This document shows, piece by piece, positions 45,611 to 56,255 of a DNA stretch of 64,000 bases; the stretch's first letter is position 1; each line of letters starts with the position of its first letter. The DNA lies in contig MU004234.1 in assembly GCA_010405405.1 (NCBI GenBank), forward strand, positions 2,337,988 to 2,401,987, in the 5' to 3' direction. The stretch comes from Microthyrium microscopicum. Its lineage: Eukaryota; Ascomycota; Dothideomycetes; Microthyriales; Microthyriaceae. The notes under the pieces are model-generated. The model was not told the origin of the DNA and searched no databases. It saw only the letters and a list, made by a program, of their open reading frames with translations. A program made the translations under genes and the position numbers.

Positions 45611-46778
45611 TCAATCCCACATCTGCCGAACGTTGAGGTTGACTCTCTTATTGGCCATCCAGCCTCTCCACTGCTCATATTCGGGTTCTGTTTTCTCCTC
45701 AATCGAGGCTGGCCAATCCTTGAGAAAGTCCGGACAAGTCCCTGGAATAATCTGCGGCACACCATGCCAGGCGAAACGTGAGCTTCCTCCCATAAAAACA
45801 GCATCCCCAGATCTCAGCCGTATGACAAGCGGCGGTTTCATCTCTATCGCACTACCATCGTTTCCAGGTGAAAGAGCCGCATTATCAGGCCCGAGGCCAA
45901 TGACGAAAACAGCTTCGCAACCAATGCTAACACTGATCAGTCCCTTGTCCGACTCTTCTGCCACATCGCGGTGCATGCTTAGAAAGTCTCCGGGGGTATA
46001 CAAGTTGACAATAGCAGCTTCGGCTCGCATCTGAGGGAAGAGAGTTTCCAGAAGTTGGGCGGTATCTGGAGGGAAAGCGGGTGGTTTAACGTCTGGATAC
46101 TTTTTTGCGGACCAGTCATATTGGCCTCCTAGTGTTGCCCATCGAAGCTTTTTGTTAAGAAGCTGGGCCAATGGTATAGGCCTATGGGTTGTCGGATCAA
46201 GGGGCTCGCATTGATGAGATTGGATGTCTAGAGAGAAGAAAGATTTGTGAGGTTTTGGATATGGCAGTCGATGGTGGAAGTGAACATTGGTTAGATGTTC
46301 TGGCTTGGAAAGATCTCGATGTAATAGCTTGGATAGGAGTATCTTCTGCGTCCTTGGTGGTAGTAGCGATGGGATGATCAAGAGTCCTTGGATATACTTA
46401 GATGAGGTCAAAATAAAAACAATTCAAACTGGAATATGGCCGTTGTTCAGAATGGCAAAATGAGTACTAGCTGCATCACCTACCTGGAAGATCAGAGCTT
46501 TCATAGATCGGCTGAGTCTGTATGGCGCTCATGATGACTCGTCTTGCAGACTCATCATAGTAATGGTTCTCGATTGCGAGACAAGCAGATAGAATTGTTT
46601 CACGGTCTATCGTGGAAATCTGGCGAACAGATGATGACAATGAGTCAACTTGAGTGAGGTCTACTAGCGTGTCGTCCTGGTAGTTGGTCCAGTCGCGTTT
46701 TTTCTGGTATTTCTTGTAAGTATTCTGAATGATCGCAGGAGGCCTTGCCCGAGGATCTAAAGATTTGTGCGCTGCCAT
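45611..46778 (-). CDS. AlkB-type Fe(II)/2-oxoglutarate dioxygenase (ALKBH1 group)
   Basis: Minus-strand exons 46778-46484 and 46386-45611 encode 356 aa. The dioxygenase core carries the iron triad His237 and Asp239 (MHRDVAEES) and His306 (FAWHGVPQI), and the 2-oxoglutarate arginines Arg346 and Arg352 (RVNLNVRQMW). NLYTPGDFLSMH is the AlkB nucleotide-recognition/active-site block. The N-terminus RPPAIIQNTYKKYQKKRD is typical of fungal ALKBH1-like proteins, which demethylate tRNA or DNA. The 97 nt intron uses the CCAAG acceptor so that DLPG joins LLIIPSLLPP. It is convergent with the SDR gene (213 bp between stops) and divergent from COQ5 (160 bp between starts). Confidence 0.88.
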
Positions 46779-46938
46779 GGCGTATTGTCAATATATACCG
46801 AGCTGGAGTGGGAAAGGACGAGGAAGATTTGGGTCCTGAAAAAAGTTGAAAAGCCTCAACTTCAAAAGTCCAAGCTTCTTGTATTCCAACAACATCGATG
46901 ACCAGACATCTGCAACATTCCCTTCACATCCACCCACC
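46779..46938. promoter_or_regulatory. short divergent promoter, AlkB-like gene / COQ5
   Basis: Only 160 bp separate the two start codons, so the two genes must share promoter sequence. No TATA box or known motif was recognised in it. Confidence 0.55.
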
Positions 46939-48021
46939 ATGAATTCAATATCAATATCCAGGTCATTGCGACGCCTTGAGCGCTTGCAAAGGCTTCATTC
47001 CACCACTTTATCACAGCAATACCGATGTTTCTCGTGCTCAATACGCAACCAACATGAGACTACCAAACCTCCAACCTCCAGCTCCCAAAGCGCAAACTAC
47101 ACACATTTCGGTTTCGAGACAGTAGCAGAGAATCTCAAACAAGGCAAAGGTACTGTACCCAGAGCCCATTGATCATAACAATTCTAACCCTCTCCAGTCG
47201 CCGAAGTCTTCTCTTCCGTCGCATCCTCCTACGACACCATGAACGATCTCATGTCACTCGGCATCCACCGCCTATGGAAAGATCATTTCGTCCGCTCCCT
47301 TGATCCCGGCATAAACCCCATCCTCTTCTCCGCACCTACTTCTTCCCCCTCTACATCGTCACCCGCTGCCTCATCCCCATCAACTCCACAAGGCCTCAAC
47401 ATCCTCGACATAGCAGGCGGCACCGGCGACGTAGCCTTCCGCATGCTCGACTACGCATCACGCATCCATAACGACTCCACCACGCGCGTAACAGTCGCAG
47501 ACATAAACCCCGAAATGTTAGCTGCGGGCCGCAAACGTGCCGCATCCTCCCCCTACTCGCGCGCCAACCGCCTATCTTTCGTCGAAGCCAACGCCGAAAC
47601 ACTCACCACCGTTCCCTCCTCTAGCGTAGATCTATATACAGTAGCCTTCGGCATCCGCAACTTCACCAATATACCCAAAGCGCTGGACGAGGCGTATCGG
47701 GTGCTTAAGCCTGGCGGAGTTTTCGCATGCTTGGAGTTCAGCAAGGTGAATAATGAGGCGTTCAATTGGGCATATAAAAGATGGAGTTTCAGCGCAATAC
47801 CAATCATTGGGCAGTTAGTGGCGGGTGATCGGGATAGTTATCAGTATCTGGTAGAGAGTATAGAGCGGTTCCCAGATCAAGCGACGTTTGCGAGAATGAT
47901 TCAAAATGCTGGCTTTGAGCTCCCTGCAAAGGTGGGCGAACTTGGTGGTGGATACGAGGATTTGAGCGGCGGTATTGCATGTATACATAAAGGCGTCAAA
48001 CCGCTGGAAGACACGAAATAG
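46939..48021 (+). CDS. COQ5: 2-methoxy-6-polyprenyl-1,4-benzoquinol methylase, COQ5
   Basis: Two exons, 46939-47149 and 47198-48021, encode 344 aa. An Arg/Ser-rich mitochondrial presequence (ISRSLRRLERLQRLHS) precedes the UbiE/COQ5 methyltransferase. FASVASSYDTMND-type sequence (FSSVASSYDTMNDLMSLG) is the family signature, ILDIAGGTGD is SAM motif I, YTVAFGIRNFTN and EAYRVLKPGGVF are motifs II and III. COQ5 C-methylates the benzoquinol ring in ubiquinone synthesis within the matrix CoQ synthome. A Ser/Pro/Thr-rich insert of about 20 residues before motif I (SAPTSSPSTSSPAASSP) is unusual but such inserts occur in fungi. The intron is 48 nt. Confidence 0.94.
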
Positions 48022-48182
48022 AGACCAGGGTTCAATGTTTTGAAAGTATTTAGACCTTGAGAGGTAATGCTTTGATTCGTGTCACGTAATATGTATAAAT
48101 AGACAATCTAGACAACAAATTCATCATCAGCACGTAAATTATCCAATACGGGCTATTTCTGCCTTTCAGACATGGCCTAATC

Positions 48183-50117
48183 TTAATCATCCATTTCTAG
48201 GCTCTCCTCCTGCCATACTGGTGGAGATGGGAGGTCGGAGTTCATTGCGCTGCTTGGTAGAAGCTGGCTAATGCCTGGCGGTCGATCCGGTTTCGATTTG
48301 CGAATGGGTTGTGTCCCAGCTTCTGGCAACTCTTGGCTCTCTGCAGGAAGTGGAAGAGATTCAAGGCCTTGTAGGGGAGGCGACGTGCCGAATTGTTGAG
48401 AGGAGGAAGAAATGATGATAACCTCGCTGTTGTTATTGGGGATGCGTATAGGTTGGGGTTGAACGAACTCCACAGATGCCGGATCATTTTGAGTCAATTG
48501 TTGAGTTCCGGGGACTGTTGTAGCTTGCGATGGATGTATTGGTGATTCGTCTTGGTCATGTTGCCTGGAATCTGTTGGGATCAAAAACACAGGTTCCTTG
48601 ATTGGTGATTCGGGAAGTGAATCTTCTTCGTCGTCAGGGCTTTGACTCGATCCAATTACCCGTGAAAAGACCTTGGAAAGTATAGGGGAGTCTGGATTAT
48701 CTCCATTTTCAGGAGATGATATCTGAGTGCTTTTCAAGATCTCTTCATGAGTTGGGATCTCGAAAGACCGTTCAGATCGAAATGACGCGGGCGGAATGTC
48801 AGATTCATGTCCAGTTACATTGTCTTGAGAGTTCGACGTTATTTCTGAGGTCTCGTTCGACAGAGCGAGCTGCGTTTCTTCTCCTAGAGTGAATGCATCA
48901 TCGTCGAGAGACATTTGTTGATGGGACTTTATGGCATCATGTCTGGGTTTAAATTGTGGAGGTGCCATGGGCCGCCTTTTGCGGTTGATCTCTGCCCAGC
49001 GGGCATTAAACTCTTGGATCTTTATCTTTGTTCGAGGTGTTTGTTGAGTCTGTGTCTGAGTTTCATGGCTTGGGAGCGTTTGAGTCTGGAGATTATTGCT
49101 ATAGTGGTTCGTTCTGCCAGTTTGACTTTCCGGATTTTGAGAATCTTTTGGGCCTCGATAGTGGTACATATCGATTTCCCCTGGCTCCATAAGTTTGGGA
49201 CTTGATAGGGTAGCTCTTGTTGGCGACTTTTTGGGCGCCTGGAACATGTATGCGGCTGCTACAGGCGATGACTGAATTTCTTCTTCCCGCTCGTTCTCCT
49301 GTATCGATGCGTTTGTTCGAACTCGAATTGGTGTCGGCGATGCTTCATTGTCTGCATCCCTTGCCCTCGCCACTCTGCGCGAGTGAATGGAAAATGGAGT
49401 CCCTGAGGGTGTCTGTGACGAAGGAATTTCGAGTTTGTGAGCCTTTTTCGGGGTTTGAGGATCTTGTGGATTTATGACTTTAGACTGTGTTTGCGTTTCC
49501 ATCATTTCTTCAGAGTCTGGTATGACTCTCAGATTCTGCACTGGTGAAGAAACAGATTCTACAGCACAAAGAGCATCTCCGTGCCCCTGATCGCTTTCTA
49601 TCATGGGGTCCACGTCTCCCATAACTTCCTCATAACCCTCTTCATGTTCTTGCTCGTGCTCCGAGCCATTATCTCCACGTCCTTCTTCGAACGGCTTTTC
49701 TTCAGGAAAGGTAAGGTTGTCGTCATCTTCGTCAGACCAGAGAGATTTACCCAGTTTGACGAAATCCATTTGTGTCAAGGTATCTTGCTTCTTCAAGCCG
49801 GGCTTGAGTCGCTTCGCAGGTTCGATTTTCCGTCGCTTCTTACGACTTGATTCTTCATAATCGTCATCGGTCTCGCTGTCGGAAATTTCTAGCTGAACTC
49901 GTGGACGCCGTCGAGAAGAAGGCAGTCGAGATGAACGAGGGGTAGGGAATTCCATTTGTGTGAGAGTATTTTGTCTGGCCAGACTCGCTGGCGTACTCGG
50001 TGTTGCTCGAGCACTGCGGCGCATAAGGGTAGAGGGGAATCGAGTCTGGATGGATTTGGGAGTCGACTTGTAGACCCGCTCGGCAGCAGGAGTGCTGTTG
50101 CGATATTTGGGAGGCAT
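48183..50117 (-). CDS. disordered, probably nuclear protein with repeated TLTQM motif
   Basis: A single minus-strand frame encodes 644 aa, nearly all low-complexity Ser/Pro/Glu/Gln sequence. A short motif occurs twice: QNTLTQMEF at 49-57 and QDTLTQMDF at 111-119, separated by a basic/acidic stretch with KKRRKIEPAKR, a strong nuclear signal. VIIISSSS at 566 has the form of a SUMO-interaction motif, and there are many SQ/TQ and SP sites. Together these suggest a chromatin or DNA-repair scaffold, which is inference; I do not recognise the family. MCB-like boxes lie upstream. Confidence 0.72.
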   Translation of the reverse strand: MPPKYRNSTPAAERVYKSTPKSIQTRFPSTLMRRSARATPSTPASLARQNTLTQMEFPTPRSSRLPSSRRRPRVQLEISDSETDDDYEESSRKKRRKIEPAKRLKPGLKKQDTLTQMDFVKLGKSLWSDEDDDNLTFPEEKPFEEGRGDNGSEHEQEHEEGYEEVMGDVDPMIESDQGHGDALCAVESVSSPVQNLRVIPDSEEMMETQTQSKVINPQDPQTPKKAHKLEIPSSQTPSGTPFSIHSRRVARARDADNEASPTPIRVRTNASIQENEREEEIQSSPVAAAYMFQAPKKSPTRATLSSPKLMEPGEIDMYHYRGPKDSQNPESQTGRTNHYSNNLQTQTLPSHETQTQTQQTPRTKIKIQEFNARWAEINRKRRPMAPPQFKPRHDAIKSHQQMSLDDDAFTLGEETQLALSNETSEITSNSQDNVTGHESDIPPASFRSERSFEIPTHEEILKSTQISSPENGDNPDSPILSKVFSRVIGSSQSPDDEEDSLPESPIKEPVFLIPTDSRQHDQDESPIHPSQATTVPGTQQLTQNDPASVEFVQPQPIRIPNNNSEVIIISSSSQQFGTSPPLQGLESLPLPAESQELPEAGTQPIRKSKPDRPPGISQLLPSSAMNSDLPSPPVWQEESLEMDD

Positions 50118-51413
50118 TTTGAGATTCTGTGAAGCAGAACTTTAGTAGAACTGGGCGCAATTCCATCTCTAATGTGAAATCTAACCCCGCCACAAGATCG
50201 GTGAAGCTCGCGATGGCTGGAAGTTGGGAAGTGAAATGGAAGTTGCCGAACGCGTCAAGCGCGTCTATGGTCAACAACACGGATCGATCGCGCGGTCACT
50301 TGACCTCGTACATTTACTTATTGATTTAATGGCCATTTTCTTCTCGAGACCTCTGTCGCATCCATCAAGTCATTTGCGAAATATCTGCATCATTCATTTC
50401 TCCATCTTGCAGTTGCGACCCTATCGCCTTCGTCAGCTCGTCACTCGTAGTAGACTGTCGTACGCAATTTACTGCATCAGTCCAGGATCAATCTGATGAG
50501 AAGGAGAGTCAGAGAAGCCTCACTTTTCTATGAGTATGAACAATATCTGGTGTTTTTGAACTGCTGTTAAGTGCTCTTACAAGTACAATGAAGGTTGCCT
50601 TCAGCAGTGTTCTTCTCATGTTATGCCTGCAAATCTGCGTGTCTCAAATTCTCAATGTTGATCAATGATCATCGGTGTTCATTGCAAACCCAGAATAGCG
50701 GTACTACTGCAATGCGTGGTAAAAACGTGTCAAGACAACGTGGCTGCCATCTTGATGATCTTCACTTCCTTTCAGAAATCCAGCATGCTTGCAAGCCTTG
50801 TACAGGAAAGCAGCCAGGCCTAACTTCGTGGACTCAATTTTAAAAGTCGCGCAACGTTAAATCAAGCATTTATTAGCAGATATATACACACGAACAAGCA
50901 TCGGCACTAATTTAGTGAATCTACTCCCATTCGCGCTAGGAACTTTGTTTCGATTCTTAAATGAGATCGCGCTCGTTTGGTCCTTGCCACCTTGGGAGTC
51001 AGGACCATCCGACCAGGTACAGAGATTTTGATTTAAGCAGAGATCGCGTATCCTACCGAAAGGTTTCGCGCCTTGGTGCAAAGTCTACTCTAGTCTTGAC
51101 GTTCCGAGGTCAGGACTATTGAGGCCAAGTGACGGAAACTTCCACTTATGTCAGATTATCGTTATTGGACTTATCAAGGGGTACACCGTACAGTACAACT
51201 GAAGGATTTTCCAACTCCCATCAATTCAAATTGCCAACTCTTGTGGAAAAACATCTTGTTGCTTGTTGCCAGTCGGAGTCAATTCAGTCAAGTCCATTAG
51301 CGAAGTGGCAGAAAGCTGGGACCTGAGAGGTACCACAGTTCTAAGTAAGAAGAGTTTTGGGAATGCGCCCGAAATCATGGCTTTCTGAGCGCGAAATTTT
51401 AGCTTTTCATGTC
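50118..51413. other. intergenic with MCB-like boxes upstream of the nuclear protein gene
   Basis: ACGCGT at 50250-50255 is followed after three bases by GCGCGT (50259-50264), about 135 bp upstream of the minus-strand start at 50117. The arrangement is like that in the APSES promoter and fits G1/S control of a DNA-repair-like protein, but the match is short. The rest of the region has no supported gene. Confidence 0.4.
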
Positions 51414-52072
51414 TCAACTTTCCAGAAACAAACTTCCCAAAATCTCACGCGACTGCAGTGCTGCACTCTCCCCTCCTGACTGGACCAGCCTATCTTGACA
51501 GCCTTGCAGGCTCAACGTCTGTGCCTGCCATCTGCGGGCTGCCCAAGCAAGAGATGCAGCAGTCACAGTCATTGCATATCCAAGACTGGCATCCAGACTT
51601 CTTAGAAGTTGAGCTTGAATCTTATTCTTGGGCACATCAATGACGACAAGACTGAGTACTGTCTCTGTACCCAGATTTTTTGGCACCGTTGCCAACGGCA
51701 CGATGCGCCAGGTACACCGGAAGGCAAGCTTTGAATCCAAATCAGAACGCCATTGGAGAGGCATTTGCCACGGCGCAGACAATGGTCAGAATCAATGCCA
51801 CATTGCCAAGGCATATGGCTTGGCCAATTCGAGATAGAAGGATTCAGAAGAGAAAGGGGCAACATAACAATTGACAGAGGAACCTTGTACCGCCGCGAAG
51901 AGATATGAATTCCGCAGTCCACAAGATTGCTCCAATTCAAGCCTCCAAAGATATCGTTGATTCCGCAAGATTTGGCAGAAATAATGTTTTGTCTGGCATC
52001 GCACGGAAGCTGCCCAGGTACTCTCAAAGGTTTAAGGTTTTGGCCGCGGGATAACAGGTAGTAACAGTCCAC
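51414..52072 (-). pseudogene. possible decayed membrane-protein gene
   Basis: Overlapping minus-strand frames give protein-like pieces: a hydrophobic ALGNVALILTIVCAVANASP (about 51815-51755), DSKLAFRCTW, SLDASLGYAMTVTAASLAWA and a C-terminal ALQSREILGSLF, plus an upstream SCGINDIFGGLNWSNLVDCG. They fall in different frames and I could not join them by credible introns, so this may be a decayed gene or chance. No family is assigned. It lies just outside the AT-rich element. Confidence 0.25.
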
Positions 52073-52343
52073 AGATGTGGAGGCATTTCGCTGGGCCGTT
52101 CACATGAAGTTGAAAGAAAAACTGGATTTCGACGATCAACGCGTGAATTGCGGTTTTTGTTTGGAACTTTTGATTTCACGCGACCTGGAGCGAACCGTCG
52201 ACTCGCCCAATCACGAAATCAGAGAACTTGCAAAGAGGCCAAGCCACCTAAAAATAGAGCTGAACTAACAGCACATTTTGAGGCTTAAAGCTGATCCTTT
52301 GCTCTTTCAGCACTAGACCGACGAAGCTAACAATATTGGCTTG
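52073..52343. other. spacer before the AT-rich element
   Basis: Normal base composition, one short plus-strand ORF (52077-52268) without a domain. No feature is supported. Confidence 0.4.
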
Positions 52344-55281
52344 ATCCCTTAACATCTGAACGACCTTTGGGCTTGCCGCCACCGTATGGATTCCGGGCGA
52401 CTAATACTAAAGCGGTTACTTTATATGCAATATTTATAGGGAATGTCTAAGAGGCTATTTACTATAGGGGCTTAGGAATTATCTTAAATTATGCTAACTA
52501 TGGCGTCTGAAGAGCTTTTGGAATAGGAATTTTGGTATTGTTATAGTCTTATTTAACCTCTCTACTAATATCTATGTAATCCTTTTCTAACACTGTAAGA
52601 TATCTTTATTAGTTCTTATCTAAAATGTGTATAAAATATATGCTTACCATGGTTATAAAATGCGCTCTAATATAGTAAATAAAGAGGATAAATGTTGAGA
52701 TACTTTAAATAGTAGTATCTAGTTTTGGTAACATATTTATTAGGCATATTTTGCACCTTTTGCCATTAATAGTAGAAGTATATTATTCTATCGTTACGAG
52801 GAAGCTTTATATAGTGGTATCTACCTGTAAAGAGTTGAGATATAGGTAGTAGAGTATGAATAGTAACCTTTTTATATATCTTATAACTATGGAGCTAATC
52901 TACCTTACTTTTGGTATAATTATTAATGAATTTAGCGGTTGGTATAGGTCTAATATTATTAGAATATCCTTAAATAACTAAATTCTAAGCTAAAGTAGTT
53001 TAAAATTGCCTTAAATTTAATAGATGTTGTGGTAGGTAGTTACTAGTTATTTTGGTAAGATTAGGCTGTATTATTAGCTTAATCTTTAGAGCTAATGTAT
53101 GTATATTTGTGCTAACTTCGTTAATGTTAAAAAAAAGTAGTAGAAATTAATTTCTTAAGGCTTAATAAATATATATTAGTTTAGAAAGAGGAGAGCTTTT
53201 TAATGGTACCATTTTTAGGATGAATAGACTTAAAATAAGAAAGTTATATATAGGAAGGGAAGAACTTACTTATTTAATATAATGTAATATAAGTACGTTG
53301 CTAGTTAGCTAAATTAATACTATTTATGTAAGCGTTATAATTTATAGCGATAGTAGGCTATTTAAGCTCTTTTTAAGGATCTTTACTCTAAATTTAATCT
53401 ATCTTGCTCTTCTTATAACATATAGTCTTCTTTATAATAGTAGGGCGAGTTCTTTAAGTAGTTTTAGTACTATAGATATTGTAATACGTACTTAGGAATC
53501 TTATAAGAACATAATCTCTCTATACTATAGAAACTACATCTTAAACTATTATATTATCTTAATGACCTTATTCCTAATAGTTCTTCTTCTTATTAAGTAA
53601 TTTATACTATTAAGGGTACTTAGATTATATTAAATAAGCTATACCTACTATAGTAATTCTATAAAAATGAAGCGCACTAAATAAGCGTATAGAACTAAAG
53701 AAGTTATTATAATAAATAACAAATTTCTTATTATTAGGTAGCGTTAGATATATTTAAATTACTACCTACGCTATAGTAGTTAATTTAGTAAAGAAACTAG
53801 GTCCTTTAATAGGTAAAGTTCATTATAGCCTATAGGCTAGAATATTAATATTTTTACTTATTAATTAAGGCCTTCTTATGCAAGTAGTATATAATAGGTT
53901 ATAAATATACTTACAATTATATAATATAAGTATTTTATACCCCTTTAGGATTAGTTTATCCTTAATGTAGAGTATATTAGCTAATCTACCCGTAAATTTC
54001 ACTATTATCTTATTAACTACAAGGTAGCTAGAAGGGATAATATATAATTTAAAGCGCTAAGAGATATTTAACGCTAGTGGTTCTAGTTTGTTAAAAACTA
54101 ACTCTTATTTATACTACGGATTCCTAGTAGTAGAAGTAGAATTTAATTCTCCTAGTAGTCTAGTATCTTATGTTTGAATATAGCTTAGGTAGAGATACTT
54201 CTTAATATACTAGAATTTATATTATAGCATAAAATACTATATAGTATAATATAAATTTATGCTATTAGAGCACTAAAGATCTAAAGCTCTAGTAATTAAG
54301 TAGGCCCCTATATAAATATAGATTCTAAAGAATATCTTAATATCGCCTAATGTAATTAGTATAAGAATAGCTTTATTAGGCTAAAGACTAAGCTAATAAC
54401 GTATATATTCCATAGTATTAAAAGTAATCTCTTCATAATCTTCTTACTAAATAAATAGGCTAAAGAATCATAAAGGCATATTAAAGCGTATTATTAGATT
54501 ATTAACATTAAGAGGAGAAACGTATTTTACTAAAGGCGTAATATTAATAGTTCTAGAACCTAATTTAATATAGAGTTCTTTAGGTTAAGAAGTAGTAGGG
54601 TTATAGAAGTTAATAAGTAGTTAAATAGATAATTTAGTATAATTTAGTAGTAGTATTAGCTTAAATTTAAATCTATTATAACCCTAAATAGTTATTTTAG
54701 TGCCTTTAAGTTGTACGTTAATTACTTCTCTACCTCTAGGAAGTATTTACCTACTATCTAGCAGTAGCAGGATATAAAAATCTTCTCTCTTAGTATCTAT
54801 ATCTAAATCTTCTTCTTTGCTATCTAAAACTATATTCTCTATATTTAGCTCGTTAAGACTATTTAATTCTACTCCTTAAATCTTATATTTAGTATCTAAT
54901 AGTAATTCTAGCTTAAGATCTTATAGTAGGTTATCTATAGTAGTAAGGAAGTAGTAGGGTAAAGGATAATTAATTATAGAATAAGAGAGGGCTATAAATA
55001 GGTAGTGGACTCTAAAAAATATTAAAGTTTCGTTACTAAAGTACTAAATAACTAATTTAATACTAAAACTTAAGATAATTTGTGTACTAACTAAACTAAA
55101 TATAGCGCATCTAATAATCCTATTTTTAGTAGGGGGAACGCCTTAGGGGTTAAGAACGCTTAGTTAATCAGCAAAATATTAAGGTTTATAATTTTCTTGC
55201 GACCCATAATATTAGGCCTAAAAGGGTAAGGGTCCCGTACGCTAATGCGAGGTCCTATTACAGCTTCAGATGTTAAGGGAT
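52344..55281. mobile_element. AT-rich, RIP-degraded element bounded by 17 bp inverted repeats
   Basis: ATCCCTTAACATCTGAA at 52344-52360 is matched by its exact reverse complement at 55265-55281, spanning 2,938 bp. The inside, from about 52400 to 55170, is extremely AT-rich with TA-dense words and stops in all frames, as RIP leaves in Pezizomycotina, while both edges keep ordinary composition. If the ends are read as CCCTTAAC..., an AT dinucleotide flanks each side, but a target duplication is not certain. The length and TIRs suggest a DNA transposon; no transposase can be recognised, so the class is unknown. Confidence 0.7.
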
Positions 55282-55691
55282 AGCTGTGGGGTACAGGGTT
55301 GCGCTGTTCCGTGCCTTCTCGTTGGGCCAAATGATCGCCGGCTATCAATTCAGCAAGCTCTTTGAGCTAGTCTAGACTTTCTCTAGACAGCCTCGTATCG
55401 ACAGGCCGTTCAAGCCAGCTCATGGCGTCCATACACTGATACAGTACTGTGCCCCGAGAAAGCCGCTTCGTATATGCAAGCTACAATGGCGCAGGAGCTT
55501 GCTTAAGTCAAAAGTTGCCGTCCGAGGCTCTGTGATGGAAGAACGCGAGGAGAAACATAAATAGTTCCTGTTCTCTCCCTGTTATTCGATTCATCATCTG
55601 AATATCACTCTCGTTTACACCTATTCGACATTCAACTGACACGACTCTTTCCTTTCGAAGAACCTAGTCACATACTCAACCTACCTTAGAC
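55282..55691. promoter_or_regulatory. upstream region of the SnoaL-like gene
   Basis: 410 bp between the AT-rich element and the next start codon. CATAAATA at about 55556, some 135 bp before the ATG, may be a TATA box; a CT-rich leader with a CATACTCAACC stretch follows. Regulation may be affected by the adjacent AT-rich (probably heterochromatic) block. Confidence 0.45.
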
Positions 55692-56255
55692 ATGTATTTC
55701 TCAAACGCTATCACCATCGCTGCTTCAGCATTGGCTCTCTGCGGAACTGTCGCTGCCTCACCAGCACCCGCTGTTGGACCTCAAGCAAGAGCCGCCGCCA
55801 AATCATTCTGCCCCAACAAGGAAGATGATGTTGACACTGGACGTCGCCTCAATCTCTTCAAGCAATTCAACACTCTCCTCTTCTCTGGATCCCAAACCCC
55901 CGCCAACGTCGCCGCCGCCTTTGCCCAGTATGTCTCACCAAACCTTATCGAGCACACTGCTTCAGCCAACAGCTACGGCGCTGATGTCGGCTTCTTGACC
56001 GCTCTCTTCCCCACCGTCGACATCACCATCATCCCCGGTCTCCAGGACTGCTTCCCAACCAACGAGAACACCAACAAGGGCATCTGTGCGATCCACTACA
56101 AGGCCACACCCAAGCCAGGTGTACAATCATTCATCACCAACACTACCGTCATCTCAGACTTCTACAAGTATGACGGTGTCTGCATCACTGAGCACTGGGA
56201 TTCTACCCAGACTGCCAATGCTGCTACCACCAACCCAGGATTCCCAGGAGCTTAA
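55692..56255 (+). CDS. secreted SnoaL/NTF2-like protein
   Basis: An intronless frame encodes 187 aa. A clear signal peptide (ITIAASALALCGTVAASPAP, about 1-22) precedes a small alpha+beta barrel-like domain: FKQFNTLLFSGSQTPANVAA, YVSPNLIEHTASA, VDITIIPGLQDCF and a C-terminal KYDGVCITEHWDSTQ. The conserved HW/EHWD ending and ENLIEHxx pattern are those of SnoaL-like polyketide cyclase/NTF2-fold proteins, many of which are secreted in fungi with unknown substrates. It has four cysteines. The codon usage is strongly C-ending, suggesting high expression. Confidence 0.82.
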   Translation: MYFSNAITIAASALALCGTVAASPAPAVGPQARAAAKSFCPNKEDDVDTGRRLNLFKQFNTLLFSGSQTPANVAAAFAQYVSPNLIEHTASANSYGADVGFLTALFPTVDITIIPGLQDCFPTNENTNKGICAIHYKATPKPGVQSFITNTTVISDFYKYDGVCITEHWDSTQTANAATTNPGFPGA

